Source: Asterias rubens (lineage: Eukaryota; Echinodermata; Asteroidea; Forcipulatida; Asteriidae). From it: a stretch of DNA of 64,000 nt. Below the pieces are notes generated by a model that was not told the origin of the DNA, did no database searches, and saw only the letters and a list, made by a program, of their open reading frames with translations. The stretch covers positions 15,774,156-15,838,155 of the forward strand of contig NC_047070.1 of NCBI RefSeq assembly GCF_902459465.1, read 5' to 3'. The translations under genes were made by a program, and so were the position numbers. Shown piece by piece: positions 34,545-47,100 of this stretch (position 1 is the first letter of the stretch; each line of letters begins with the position of its first letter).

Positions 34545-37500
34545 ATGTGTGCGAGTAGGGCATCTGAGAGAAATGCAAGGGAGTTTTATGACACAAAGCA
34601 GAGGGCAGTGAAGTTCTACAAGGAGAATGGCATACCAGAAAGACTGGAGGAGATTCTTAACTCCATGTTTTATGAAAACCCTCCAGATGTTTACGGCCGA
34701 TTGGTAAGTGGAAAACCAGGTCACCAATTCCCAATCTCAGTTGCTAAGCAAAGTGGGTAGGCACACACAGAGCTATGGGGACTTTTTCATCTGCTTAACG
34801 ACCGATTTTGTGCTTACTTTGCAAGTTTCCATTTCAATGCCCTATTAAAGCACACAAAATGGCAGGCCAACATTCCGATGCTTACTCTTTTAAAATGAGT
34901 GATGTTAAGCTGCGTTATGAAATTGACCCCCGATGTATACAAACTTTCACTGCACTACTTCACATCTCTTTTCCCCCCATTGATATAAAAATAATAATAA
35001 TAATTTGGAGGGCTAATCATCCTTACTCGCAGCTAAGAGCTGAATTGCGAAGGACGTTGCTACAACGTGTTCGAGAAGCAGGCATGCAAGGGTGCCTTTG
35101 GCTGCCAGCCACATCAGCCCATTATGACCATGGAGCACAGCCAAGATCGAAAGTGTTTGATTTTTTCCCGGGGGAGGAAAACCGGATAGTCTGGAAAACC
35201 CTTGTTGTACAGAAGAGAACCAACGCACAACTCAACTCACATATGGCCCTGGCCGGGAATCGAACCGGGGTCACCTTGGTGAGAGGCGAGCGCTTTACGC
35301 ACAAGCCAACCATGCCACCCTTCTATTAAAACTGTCTCTCTCTCTTTCTATCTGTAGTCAGAACATTTTGAGACATTGTCTATGCCGCCAGTCATCGATA
35401 AGATAACAGCACGAGAAGTTTTAGACAGCAAAGGACAGCCCACTGTACAAGCTGAGGTTCACTGTATTGTCAAAGGACTTGAAAAGGTAACTTAGAGAAT
35501 CAATCAATTGCAGCAAAGAAATCATCACACCCACATTTCAAACTTCCTCCATACAGCTCGGCTCATCATCCACAGCACACCTGCAACTTCATAGTGCCCA
35601 CATGTAGTCCTTATAACCATTCTCGCTATGGTGATTGTGCCTTCTCTGTTTGTGCCCCCAAAATTTCTCTTATCAACAATGTGATTTCCGACTGTGAACA
35701 CATTCAAAAGTAGATTGGAAACATAGCTATTTAATTCATTTTTGCTATTTTGTTGTTGTTTATTCCTATTCGTTACTTGTAAAAACAATGTGTATGAAGC
35801 AATGTATAAATGTTGTAGATTATATTACTATTTATTATAATAAATAAAGCCAACAAACTCGAGTTGTACCAGTTTTACTCCATTACTAGTACCTGTCCAT
35901 GAATTAAACAAGGGGTGTGTCCCCTACAATACTTTCCTCTAACTCACTGATTGTTTTTGTCATTATTAATTGTTGTAGCATGTTTCTACTGTAACCATGG
36001 CCAGTACAAATACACTCATGGAAAACGCCCCCATTGAGAAGAAAGAAGTCGATGAGAAAGAAAGACAGGACTTTGTGGATGCAGCTATTCAGTTTATCCA
36101 AGGACCAATCAATGACTCTGTTAGTGGTGGTTGTCCAGCCAATCAGAGAGGAGTTGATGAAAGTGTTTGGTAAATATGTTTTGAAACTCATATGAAATGA
36201 GGGAAAAACTAGGTAATTTTCATGGCTCAAAGTCTGCATGCTTTTAAAGTATTTTTTCATGCCCGTCTGCTTGATTGGAAAATCATCTAAGCAGACAAAC
36301 AACCAAAATAATCACTTGATAAGCAATTGATTATATTCTGCAAATTTATTTGAAAACATAGGATAAGGCCGGGATATAGCCAATTTGAAAGGTATTTGGT
36401 TTGATCAATCTTGATTGGTGAAAACAATTTCAAAATCTCACACATGTGACCACGATCAGGTGGTAGAGGGCTGACACGTTAATCTGGAGGTCGTTGGTTC
36501 AAATCCCGCTCTAGTAAGTTTGTCATTGTTGAACCCCAAATAATTTAGTAAAAAATATGCAAATTAAATCTATTAAAGGGAAGGTACACTATTGGTAATT
36601 GTCCAAGACCAGTGTTCTCACTAAATGTATCTCAACATATGCATAAAATAACAAACCTGTGAAAATTTGAACTCAATTGGTCTTTAGAGTCGGGAGAAAA
36701 TGGTGAAAGAAAAAACTACCTTGTTGGACGAACTGTTGTGCTTTCAGATAGGAATAAAAGACCTCTAGCTAGAATTCTTTTATTATTTTAGTGAGAAATT
36801 ACCTCTTTTTCAAAAACTTTGTTACTTCAGGGGGAGTCGTTTCCCACAATGTTTCATACTATCATCAGCTCTCAAATTTTAGTTACCAAGTCAGTTTTTA
36901 AGTTAATATTTGTTTTGAGTAATTACCAAACGTGTACCTTTCCTTTAAATCAGTGCGGTATCCGCTGCTAAACTATAGGATTTGAACTGCCATTAGCTAC
37001 CGGGCAATCTCCTTGGTATAGTTGGTAAGACACTGCTCTAGAATTGCAAATGTCATGGCTTCGAATCCCACCCGAGTAATATGTCTGTGATACTGAGTAT
37101 GCAGTGCTAACACACATCAGTATACACCTAAAATTAATTATGTTGTAAGTTATTTTTTTTCAGCTGATTCCATTTTTGTTAAATCCCTCCCTCAGTGGAC
37201 TCCTTGAGAAATTCAAGAAGGAGAAGGAAGAGAACGATCGTCAAGAGCAAGAGAGAGCTGCTGAGCTAGCGTCTCCGCAACCAGAACCCGTCAAAGAGGA
37301 GAAGATCATTTCACCAAAAGGAAAGAAGAAACCAGGTATGAATAGCTTTGATAGGGTGTCATGTCTGAACGGTTAAGAGAGTTGAATTCAAATTTGGGTG
37401 GTCAGTTTTTGAGGTGTTGTTTCGAATCCTAGTCATGACACTCGTGTCCTTAAGAAAGACCCTTCACTGTAATTGATGAGTATTTAGGCCATCAGCTACG

Positions 37501-40500
37501 AGTACAAGTGTCTGAGTGTCGAGTTAACAGAAGAAATACTTTTAAATTCTTCTTCTAACCAACGATGTCTAGCTTCAGTCAGACAGAAGGCAGGCCAGGA
37601 AATTTGTTCTTGAGGAAGCACAGCAGTTTCCTCTAGTAAAGGAATATGAGGAAAATGTAAATTTTGTATTAGAACTTTGCAAATGGCACCACAGCAAAAG
37701 CACAGTGCACCATAGCAAGTGGCTGTGGGTAATTAAGAGGCCTAAGAAGGAATCAATTTTTCAGTCAGGTTAAATAGTAAAGTTGCAAAAATATTTTGTT
37801 GTATTTTTAAGGGAGTGCCAAGTCTTCTATGGTCGTTGCCGAAGAGCCCAAGGAAAAATTACTCCCAGGATGCAATGCAGCATGTGCAGTGTCACAAGCT
37901 GTTGCCATAGCAGCATCAAAATTACGAAAAATAGAGCCTTTCCAGCATGTGGCAAGTTTGACCTCGGCACAGGTGAGATTTCAGTTTACTTTCAACAACA
38001 TTTCGGACATGATAACCAATCCAAACCATAAGGAATTTATATACAGTATTTTAATAGTTATGTTTTTTCAAATGTTTGTATTTGTCAGTATCTGTGGTAA
38101 ACTAAGCCTTAAGCCAATTTCGAGGCAATATATTTAGAAAGCAGTAAGAACATGATTGTTTGCGTCACCGAACTTGCTTCGCATTCACTGTTGCATGAAG
38201 TATTAACCAGGCTTTATAATTTCTCTCAGAGAAAAGTCCTGTCTCTTTGCCAGAGTGATGATTTGTAACCCGTCAGATCAATGATTGAAATTCTTACAGG
38301 AACAGCAAGAAGTTGAACTTCCATTATTGATGGTAAATTTGCTGAATTCTGGCAAGGCGTACCCGGGCAAACAAAACCTGATCAAGGAGTTACTCATCAT
38401 TCCCAAACCAGGAAAGACTGTCAAAGAGGTAAGAAATGTTTTACTTTAAATGTTTTATGTAATTTTCTTAAACATTCTTCATGTGTTTATCTTAAATTGT
38501 TCTGTATTTATTTTGCTTAAACTTTTAACCTATGTAAAACGCCTCAGGACCCTTTGGGGTTAAGGGCACTATACAAAAGCTGTTTACTTATTATTATTAC
38601 CCATACAGTGTTTTACACACATCGGTGTATGGGTAGAGCCACTAATATTCTTTGTCCCCAATGCAAACCTAACATCTAATACATTGTTGCGATTCCAGCT
38701 GCTAAAATATAGGTGTTGAACTGCTTCTGGCCACTGGGCAATCTTGATGGTCAAGTGGAAGACATTTTGTCTAGAATGCCAAAGGTCGTGGGTTCAAATC
38801 CTATCCAAATAATATGCTTGCAGATTTTGTTCACATGACTAGAAAGTAGAGTGTACATCGGTGTGTGGGTGAACAAAATAATATCTTCTTCTTTTTCCTG
38901 ATGCAAAGTTAACATTAATTGTATTTTACACTGCAAAAACCATCAATGATATCTCATTTTTTTATCCAGTCATTAAAGCAACTGACAGCTATCCAACTTC
39001 AAGTCAGCAAGTTGGTGTTTCCAAAACAAGGGGTAAGTTGGTGTCTTTTAGTGTAATTTTTATTCCGGAGGTTACAGGTTCAAAGGTTGAAGCCCACTGA
39101 ACAAAATGGCAACTTAGGGAGACTGTCATCATAGGGCTAGATAGCTGAGTTAGTTGAGGGTTGGCATGTTAATTGAGAGGCTGCATGATCCCATTTTTAG
39201 TAAATTTTTCTTCTCTTTTTAAAGTTTTACAAATTTCTGAACACGACTTGAGTGATATGTGATAACTTTGCAACCCTGGCGTTCTTTTGATTGTAAATTC
39301 TGTCAATTCCTAAACTTCCAAATTAATTTATGATCCTCTCCTCATTCAGGTGGCAGGTTCCTATGTGAATGATCTAGGTGGCTATTGTCCGCAGTTTGAC
39401 CGTCCAGAACAGTTACTTGACCTTGCCCAGGAAGCTATGACCGCCTTAGAACTGACCCCAGGGGAAGATGTCTTCATTGGTATTAATTGTGCCGCTCAGG
39501 AGTTCTTTGATATGGTAATGAACATTCTTCTTTTTGTATATTTAAAGGCACTGGACACTATTGGTAAATACTCAAAATAATTTTTTGGCTAGGAACTTAC
39601 TTGCTAACGAGCAATGGAGAGCTGTTGGTAGCGTACAATTTGTGAGAAAGACTGCCTCTGAAGTAATGTAATTTTTGCGAGACAGAGTTAATTTCTCAAT
39701 CAAATATTAAAAGGCTTCAGGCCTGAAGCCTTTTATTAGGCATCTGAAAGCATGCAAATTTGTGCAACAAGGGTGTTCATTACAATAATGAGATTTATAT
39801 TCAGATGAGCTATGTTTTGATCAGTATGCTTTGATTGTCTTAAGGACAAATTTAAATTACAAATAGATTGCGGATTCTATAGACAGTATTGAATATGACG
39901 TCACCGTTCAAATATTTGCCCTACAAGATGGCGTCTGTGAGCGTGTGTGTGTATGTGCGGCTTGTGCCGTAGAAATCAAACCGGGAGTGGTGCGTGTTTC
40001 TTTGATGTACGTGTTTGGACGCGCATACGGTTTGACCTACAAGATGGCGACTTTCATAGCAAAAAAGGGTTAGAATATGGAAAATTAGACAGCAGTTTGT
40101 TAATAAAAGAACCTTTAGTGTGTTTACTCATGACATTTTAAATTTGTTATTTTATATTTTTTCTCAGGACAAAGGAAAATATGAGATGGTCCAAGGAATG
40201 CTAAAGTTAGCAGATGACATGATAGAAGTCTATGCTGATCTTATCAATCGCTACCCAGCAATTATCGCTTTGATTGACCCCTTCAAGAAACAGGTGAGAC
40301 ATCTTTCAATAAAAACAATCAATACCTTGAGGGAAATAGTTACATTTGAAGGCAATTGCCTTGGTGCCTGACCTTTGCCTTGGTGCCCCTTGAAATGTTC
40401 CAGAACAAGTTTACTTGTCTTTCATAATGATGACCTTTACAAAGAAAAAACTGCCTTGCCTTCAAGAGAGCAAAGTATTAGGGCTGGGGCATGTTATTTA

Positions 40501-42328
40501 CTGTCGGCTGGTTAATGATAAGAGAAATCAGAGGCAGTTTCCTCTATGCCCCTGGTCATTGCCTAGGTGCCCTCTGGAATAATCCAGTACAAACTTACAT
40601 TTCTTTCATAGAGGTGCCTTTCACTATTAATAAAAGAATCTTTAAAAGAAAAGAATTGTTCAACAAGTGTCTTAGTGTTGCGCACGGCGAACATGCAAGC
40701 TTTGTGTTTCCCTTGTCATTCTTTGCGGTACACAGTACACAGTAGTTTGCTCTGACACTGCCATTGGAGAATAGGACAATTTTAACCACCTTCTATTTTT
40801 ATATTTAACATTCTTTTTATTGTGATCTTCAGGACGTTGTACAATGGAGCAAACTTTGTGAACGTTTCAGTGAGCAATGTTTCATCATTGGAGATCAAGC
40901 GTACCCTAGAGCAGAGAGAATGACCCTGGAAGGGTTGGGAGGACTTCGCTCCACTGCTGTTTCCCTTAAACTACAACAAATGACAACAATTAGCAATATC
41001 ATCGATGCAGCTAAATGTGCTCAAGGTAAATATTCATGCAATGAATTGTATTTTCTACAAATATTGGATGCATAGTGTCCAAAAAAGATTTTGAATCTGC
41101 AAAATAAAGGATAAAGTTAATAAAAAAACAATAATAGCAAAACTTATAACACACACCCTCACCAGTAGAGTGCCCAAGGCGCCAGGAATAATACAATACA
41201 ATAACTTACAATTTTGTTCTTGGCAATTGATGTTTAAATTACAATTAGGGAGAAAAGGCCCAAGACATCAAATGCATTTTAAGCTGGGTTTAAAAAGTAC
41301 TTAAGGAACTACATGTTTGAATGTGCAGTGGTAACAAATTCCACAGTCGAGGAGCAGCTGTAGCAAATGCCCTGGCCCCCCCCCCAACCTCTTTTGGACA
41401 GTGGCTCAAAAGTTTAGGGGCTCTTGATGATCACAGACCAGTACGATCACCAAATAATGACACAAGATGCATATTCCACCAGTCAAGTGCCAAGGATTTG
41501 TCTGCATGGTATAGGAAATATTGTCAACAAGACTTTCTGTTGGATGTTGAGGCTCTCAAACCATGAACCCCGGAATTTATTAGCAATGCAGTCTTGTGAT
41601 TCGTTCTGATTTTTGCTGGTTTCAGGATTGTTCACTTATCTCCTGGTAGCTTAAGATTTCCACAGAAAGACTTTGCCTTTATTATGACCAGACCATGAGG
41701 TATCTATTTGAAATGATGTAGAGAGTCTGTGTACCTCTGAATTGCAACATTCTGTAAAGGCAAGGCTTCATCTTCACTCCAATCTCACTCGCTTATACCC
41801 TCTTCTTGCATTTCACATACATTTATTTGTTTATCTTTTACAGACAATGACTCGGTTGTCATGCTAACCAGTGTACTTGGGGAGAGTCCAGACAGTTTCC
41901 TTGCTGATTTGGTAAGTACTTCCTCAAAGGCTTAAAAAAAGCTAGGGTTGAATCGTCAGGTTATTTATTTAATTTTTAAATTAAATTCTGCACACGTTAG
42001 AAAATAGGAAACTGATTGACCAAAAGACCCACAATACAACCTGTTTGGGTGATATTTCTTCCCATTTCAGAAGTCAAAATTACAACAGTGTAGTAAACCA
42101 GTTTATTTAAACCCCATTTGTTAGGCTGTTGGTATCGGTGCAAGGTTTGTCAAGTTTGGTGCCATCAACCGAGGTGAACGGATCGCTAAATTCAACCGCT
42201 TGCTTGAGATTGAAGACATTTTAAGCTCTCTGGATAGAATCCGCACAAGAGAGGAATTTGGATTCCCGGTGATCAAGCCCCCAGAGCCTGAGATTCCCCC
42301 TGGGGAGGAGGTCGACACCAAGGAATGA
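34545..42328 (+). CDS. ENO4: Enolase 4-like protein (sperm-type, divergent active site)
   Basis: ENO4 is the long, divergent enolase of the sperm flagellum. Twelve coding exons: 34545-34703, 35358-35486, 35979-36169, 37196-37335, 37812-37972, 38300-38428, 38970-39032, 39350-39514, 40168-40293, 40833-41025, 41844-41911 and 42125-42328. All phases agree, giving 575 aa. The N-terminus (AVKFYKENGIPERLEEILNS) carries the ENO4-specific DPY30-like helix, then the enolase N-domain (ITAREVLDSKGQPTVQAEV). A Lys/Glu-rich insert is at about 170-207. The C-terminal barrel has DLGGYCP, INCAAQEF, IALIDPF, SLKLQQ, LGESPDSFLADLAVG and RFVKFGAINRGERIAKFNR. By eye against yeast enolase, K345 and K396 are kept (K467, K518), whereas E211, D246, E295 and H373 correspond to L333, N370, I415 and S495. 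Classical enolase activity is therefore doubtful. Exon 4 uses the acceptor at 37195; an earlier AG at 37163 breaks the phase. Confidence 0.95.
35246..35318 (-). repeat. tRNA-derived SINE head in ENO4 intron 1
   Basis: On the minus strand GGCATGGTTGGCTTGTGCGT has an A-box layout and CCCGGTTCGATTCCCGG is a well-formed T-arm with B box. Its preserved T-stem suggests a fairly young insertion. The downstream body reaches to about 35020. Confidence 0.6.
36455..36530 (+). repeat. tRNA-derived SINE head in ENO4 intron 3
   Basis: GGTGGTAGAGGGCTGACACG then TTGGTTCAAATCCCG (B box) matches the 19244 family. Confidence 0.55.
36573..36948. mobile_element. TTAA-flanked MITE, complete copy in ENO4 intron 3
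   Basis: TTAAAGGGAAGGTACACTAT at the left and its inverted counterpart GTGTACCTTTCCTTTAA at the right; internal blocks such as ATAACAAACCTGTGAAAATT match the 60864 copy. Confidence 0.8.
37010..37135 (+). repeat. tRNA-derived SINE (second family) in ENO4 intron 3
   Basis: GGTATAGTTGGTAAGACACT, then CTTCGAATCCCACCCGAG, then ACACACATCAGTATAC. Ends about 60 bp upstream of ENO4 exon 4, so it contributes intron sequence next to the alternative acceptor. Confidence 0.6.
38683..38900 (+). repeat. tRNA-derived SINE (second family) in ENO4 intron 6
   Basis: GTGGGTTCAAATCCTATCC and the ACATCGGTGTGTGGGTG body match the copies at 23903 and 37010; the upstream CCAGCTGCTAAAATATAGG also matches 36962 onward, so the repeated unit extends beyond the tRNA-like head. 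Confidence 0.55.
39133..39200 (+). repeat. Degraded tRNA-derived SINE in ENO4 intron 7
   Basis: GGGCTAGATAGCTGAGTTAG and TGATCCCATTTTTAG resemble the 19244 family with a damaged B box. Confidence 0.4.
39542..39790. mobile_element. TTAA MITE, truncated, in ENO4 intron 8
   Basis: Begins TTAAAGGCACTGGACACTAT and contains the central palindrome GGCTTCAGGCCTGAAGCC. The right end is missing. Confidence 0.65.
40325..40640. repeat. Dispersed repeat with GCCTTGGTGCCC motif
   Basis: GCCTTGGTGCCCCTTGAAAT and the second CCCCTGGTCATTGCC-TAGGTGCCC block recur at 63520-63640 and inverted at 9915-10060. In ENO4 intron 9. Class unknown. Confidence 0.5.
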
Positions 42329-42502
42329 AATGAGACTTATTGACATTGAACACTTCATCACTGAACGCCAAGAGATCAGAGTCCATCAGGGCTCAGATAG
42401 GTACTCCTTGAATTCAGTTCATGCATGGTTACAGCACTGCATGGTTTTAAAGTTAAACATCCAGCACAGTTACTTTTGAAACACAGAGGAAACTAATATA
42501 GA

Positions 42503-42689
42503 CCTGGGCTTAATCTTATAAAGCTGCTTAAGCACAAAAAGAGCTAAGCACAATAAAATTATGCTGACTAGACTATGGTTATCATCCAAACTACTATGTC
42601 ACATGTACAATTTGTGGCTGGTATCCTGCTCATTTCTGCTTAGCAGACATTACTTTTTGCCTTAGCAGCTCTTTGAAATTGTGCCCAGG
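42503..42689. mobile_element. CCTGGGC foldback element, diverged copy
   Basis: CCTGGGCTTAATCTTATAAA at the left and GCAGCTCTTTGAAATTGTGC-CCAGG at the right are diverged forms of the ends at 24321-24569. It lies about 175 bp past the ENO4 stop and supplies AATAAA. Confidence 0.7.
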
Positions 42690-43631
42690 TTTTCAATTAT
42701 GTCATGATGGCTCTGCATATCCCAAGATTCTGCGTTTATAGTAACCATTCTCCACTCACAGGGTTAGCACAAAATGTCTGCGCTTGGTATTAATAAAAAA
42801 GAGCGCTTACTACATGAAGCACACGTGGATGAGAAAAATACCTTGCTAACCTGATTTATATGTCAAGTGTGAATTGTTCTACTACTGTAAGCGCTGATTT
42901 TAATCTTGGGTATAAAGCAGAGTCGTACTGGTATCTTCTAGTAAATAATTTTGTTACATAACCTCATATTAACAAATGTTACATTTTTAATCTCATCCTA
43001 AACCTAAGGAGGCAAGTTCTACTGGCAATGCGAAGGCAACCAATGTCACTACTGCCAAAGAAACACTTCAGTAGTACAACAAAAATCTTGAGAACGGTGT
43101 CATGTTATCCACATGGTTGATAGATGACAAATCAATAGAATTTTGGTTTTTTTGGGGCATGGAACGTTGCCTATAAACTGCCTCATGTGACACGACCTGA
43201 TCACTGCTGTTAAAGTTATTTATCAGTTTTGTTAGTTTAGAGCCCAGTTCATACTTCCTGCGATTGCGATACGAATTTTGACGCCACAAATTTGCAGCGA
43301 GTAATTTGCATCAGTTGACTTGTGTTCAACTCCTGAAAAACATTCGCTGCGAAGCCCTGTGTCGCATTCGCACTCGTGAATTGCAAGTATTCCTTTGGAA
43401 TAATGGCTCGATACTCTGTTGATTTGTATAAAGCTTTCATTTTATTTTCAAGTTTTCCATTTGTTCAAATTTTAATCATTCATTGTTGTTTTAAAATAGA
43501 AAATGACATTTTGTACTTGGCTGTTACATACATTTAAGATAATTTAGGATTGAACAAAGAAAAATTTACTAGAACAGGATTTGAACCAACGACCTTTCAG
43601 TTCAACAGGCCAACATAGAGACGGCCAACAT

Positions 43632-43784
43632 AGACCTTATCGCAAATACCAATGCGCAAGCGCAGACTGTTGAATGAGGTGCATTGTGGGATATATATGG
43701 ATCAAATTTGGATACCAGCAAGACCACAATGCACCTAATTCCAAGCTTTACGCGCGCGCCCCGGTATTTGCGAAAAGGTCTATA
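43632..43784. mobile_element. 153-bp foldback element
   Basis: ATAGACCTTATCGCAAATACC at the left corresponds to GGTATTTGCGAAAAGGTCTAT at the right, and inside it AGGTGCATTGTGG is inverted as CCACAATGCACCT. GC content rises at the right (CGCGCGCGCC). Confidence 0.75.
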
Positions 43785-43850
43785 GGGCTAGACAGCTTAG
43801 TTGTAGAGCGCCACCATGGTTCAAATCCTGCTCTTGCAAAAAATGTCTTT
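43783..43850 (+). repeat. tRNA-derived SINE head
   Basis: GGGCTAGACAGCTTAGTTGT then CATGGTTCAAATCCTGC matches the 19244 family, shortened in the middle. Confidence 0.5.
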
Positions 43851-44194
43851 GTTCAATCCCAAACTATTTAAGAAATTTACCCAGTCACTGTCAGTTTCCC
43901 TCATGGTTTATAACTTGATATTTCAGGTGTAAATAGTTATTAGAAAAAGTGTGAAGATAGAAAATATTTCTTTTAAAGTTCACATAGTTAGAATGATGTT
44001 TATATTTTGAATACTGCTTGGTTGCTCTACACATATTTGTGTAAAAAATGTATTTAAGAATTTTGTATAAAATGTATATTGAGAAATATTTGAAAAGCTG
44101 TGAAATATAGTTTTGTACTGTTTTTTGATAATAAGCAACGTCAATAGGAATTCCACGAGAAAACCATGTCACCAAGGCAACCATAGTAGTACCA

Positions 44195-47100
44195 TTATCT
44201 CCTCTTGCCTCGCTTCTCAAGATCTTTGCTTGCCAAACGAGCAGCATTGCGACCAGGAGCCCCCATCACGCCCCCTCCTTTAAGGATCAAAATAAAAGAG
44301 TGTGTCAATGGGTTGATAGCAAGTCAGCATTATATAATGCAGTCATATCAAAATAAGACAAGAGTATACTAATTGAACAACACCTGTTTTCAAGAGTATA
44401 CTGATAGTGTAGACTATACCAATTGAAAAAAACCCGCTTTCTAGCACCATGTAATGGTTTACAAGGTGCTTCAGCACAACATGCAGCCAATCAAACCCGG
44501 AACACCGAGGGGAACCCCTTGTCTTTTCGACAAGTGCACTGGGTTCTTTTAAGTGTGTTACACAAAACATGGGACCAACAGCTTTAAGTCCCATCCAAAG
44601 GACAAAGCATCACGGTTAAAGTGTCTTGCTTAAGGACAAAGGTGTCATGACGGTACTGGAACCCACACTCTGCTGATCAAAAACACCACAGTTTTAATCC
44701 AGTGCTCTTAATCGCTAGGCCACGACACACTATTAGGCTAACCTGGCTGCCCTGCATTAGATCTATTGTCAGGGCGTAAAGCGTTTACCTGGATGAGCTC
44801 CGCTGCCACAAAGGTACAGACCCTCAACAGGAGAACGATAACTTGCTGCTGATGTTACTGGACGGCCAAAGTAAATCTGATCCAATGACATTGCTCCATG
44901 GAAGATATTCTGGCCAATCAAGAACAGTTGAAAATGAATCAGAAAAAAACATTTACTATCTCTTGCAGGCCCGTAACCAGGAAGTAGTTTTTTATCACTG
45001 ATCTCTGGGATAAACACTGTCTACTTTTAGAAGTTTAGTTTTCCAACTTTAACTTTCCAGGCTTGTAATTATTAAGGCTGTCCTTATGTGTTTTTTTGCA
45101 CGATACTAATTGGACAAGGAACGGCAAAGAATCAAGAGGTGATTATCTGAAGTCTCTATGAATCGAGATACTCACCCCTCCTGTTAGTCCGAAGATTCTC
45201 TCTAACTCCGGTGGTGGTAAGATGTCTCGACCAACCACACTGGACTTGAACCCCGGACAATAGTCCTCAATATTGTCAAAGACTGTTAACAAAACAAAGC
45301 ACATTGTTATTGTTAATCAACAGTCAAACCACAGAGCCACACCTAGCCTACCCTGGCTTGCCTGGCGAAATGCTTCATCAAAAGTCCCCAACAAGCACTT
45401 GTTATAAAACTCACCCATGTCTGCATATTCATTCATCTTTCTTTCGTCCCACTTTTCACCATTTGCGAGATGGTACGGTGTATACTGAGTGAACAACGTG
45501 GCCACATGACACCCCTCTGGAGCAATGGTACGATCCAAGGAGGATGGTATACACATCTCAATCATGGGTCGATGGTAGATTTCTCCCCTGGTGCACGGCT
45601 CATATGAAGCAGTGATACGATCCATACTCTCACAGTTCAAATGGATGGTCGATGTATGATGGGCACCGGGGACGCCTGATGCTAAATTTGGATCTGCTTT
45701 GAAGTTTGGCAATCTATCGAGAGCAACTGGACAGAGAGAAGTAAAAAGATGAGAATGATTTCTGACTCGGATTTTATCCCCTATATTAAAAAAGATATAT
45801 AGAGAAATATTCATCAGTGTGTTTTTGACAGCTCTCTCTCCCGACCCTCCATCACCACTTTTAAAACGCGATTGTTTGAAGTCTATGAGACTATCAACAA
45901 AAACTTGAACGTCATGATGCATCTATGTTGTGGATCTTGATCTTGGTATTTAATCTCAATGCTGTTACTAGAGCCAAACGAGAAGAAAGAAGACAATCAA
46001 GTAATTTCAGTTTGAGAAGTTTCATGTTGATTTGCAGTCTTTTGTTTTGCTGCTGTACTGAGCTCCATGTACAAACAAGGCAGTGATAGAAATCAAATAG
46101 AGCATGGAGACCTACCATTGATTTTGGTTACTGGTGATGTATAATCAATAGCTTGGACGTCTTGAATGAATTCCTTTGGGAGAGCTTCCTGTGGGGTCAG
46201 ATTCAAGTAGGTGATTCTGGCCGTTGCGTTGGAGAGGACCATCTTGCTTCTGATTTCAGTTCCATCTTCCAAGACAACACCACAGGCTTTCTGGTCGCTG
46301 TCTAACATGATGGTATCCACTGGCTGTGATCAAAACACACCAGCCATCCGGCCAGTAAGACATTAATTGGTCATGTTTGACTGGTGATTTCCACCACCTC
46401 TCTTCGAATCTCTTCTTATGAGCTCATGTTTTCCTTTGCAAACTCCGAAAAGTCTCTTGCAACCCCCCTCCCTTCCCCCCTACAGAAAAAAACAACTGTT
46501 ACAAACAAAAGCCATACCCAAACTAATTGGGTTTACTAATAAGAGCTTCGAAAAGTCGCACAGATTTCCTGTCTTTATGAAAAATCATTTCACTTCAACC
46601 CCTACCCTTTCCAAGGCTACTAATATTCTCTGGCGAGAGTCTTAGCTCGTCTTGCAGTCTAGTGTTCTTCCAAACGAATGCATACCAGGCCTGCTCTCAC
46701 TATAACGTTTCAATAATCTAAAGTAATCAGGTCTTGTAAGAAAATACTTCTGGCATGGTGAGCTTCAAGAGCTTTGGTGTCATGAAGATTTTCCTTGATT
46801 GACTATTTACCTTTTCAGTCATAATAGTTGCTCCATACGACTGTGCAGCATTGGCAATACTCTGTGATACTCCACCCATGCCGCCTTCGGGGAAGGCCCA
46901 AGCATGTTTGACACCTTCAATCTCACCCATTACATGGTGTAGTAACACATAACTGTAGCAAGCAAACAAGTTGGCATTCACACCTTGTTGTAAATATACA
47001 TTCAAATAAAGTGACCTGTGTAATGATATTTGCAAACACTCACTTCCATCAATCTGAAATTAACTGGACTTCATGAAACACATCAAGTTGTAGCCACGGT

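Larger units (their letters stand above)
42329..44194. other. Convergent intergenic region ENO4-PYROXD2
   Basis: Contains the ENO4 and PYROXD2 3' UTRs, a CCTGGGC foldback element (42503-42689), a small palindromic element (43632-43784) and SINE heads. No additional gene is visible. Confidence 0.5.

Noticed and set aside
34808-35329. 173-codon open frame on + strand, the longest single unassigned ORF apart from gene exons
   Set aside because: It runs through a CCTGGGC-type repeat trace and the tRNA-derived SINE at 35246-35318, inside ENO4 intron 1; the composition is that of translated repeat.
37164-37195. Upstream acceptor for ENO4 exon 4 at 37163
   Set aside because: It would break the reading phase from exon 3; the acceptor at 37195 keeps the frame.
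41270-41570. Open frame with FHSRGAAVANALAPPP in ENO4 intron 10, possibly coding
   Set aside because: Interrupted by a C-tract, overlaps a second open frame and resembles dispersed repeat sequence; ENO4 exons 10 and 11 join in phase without it.
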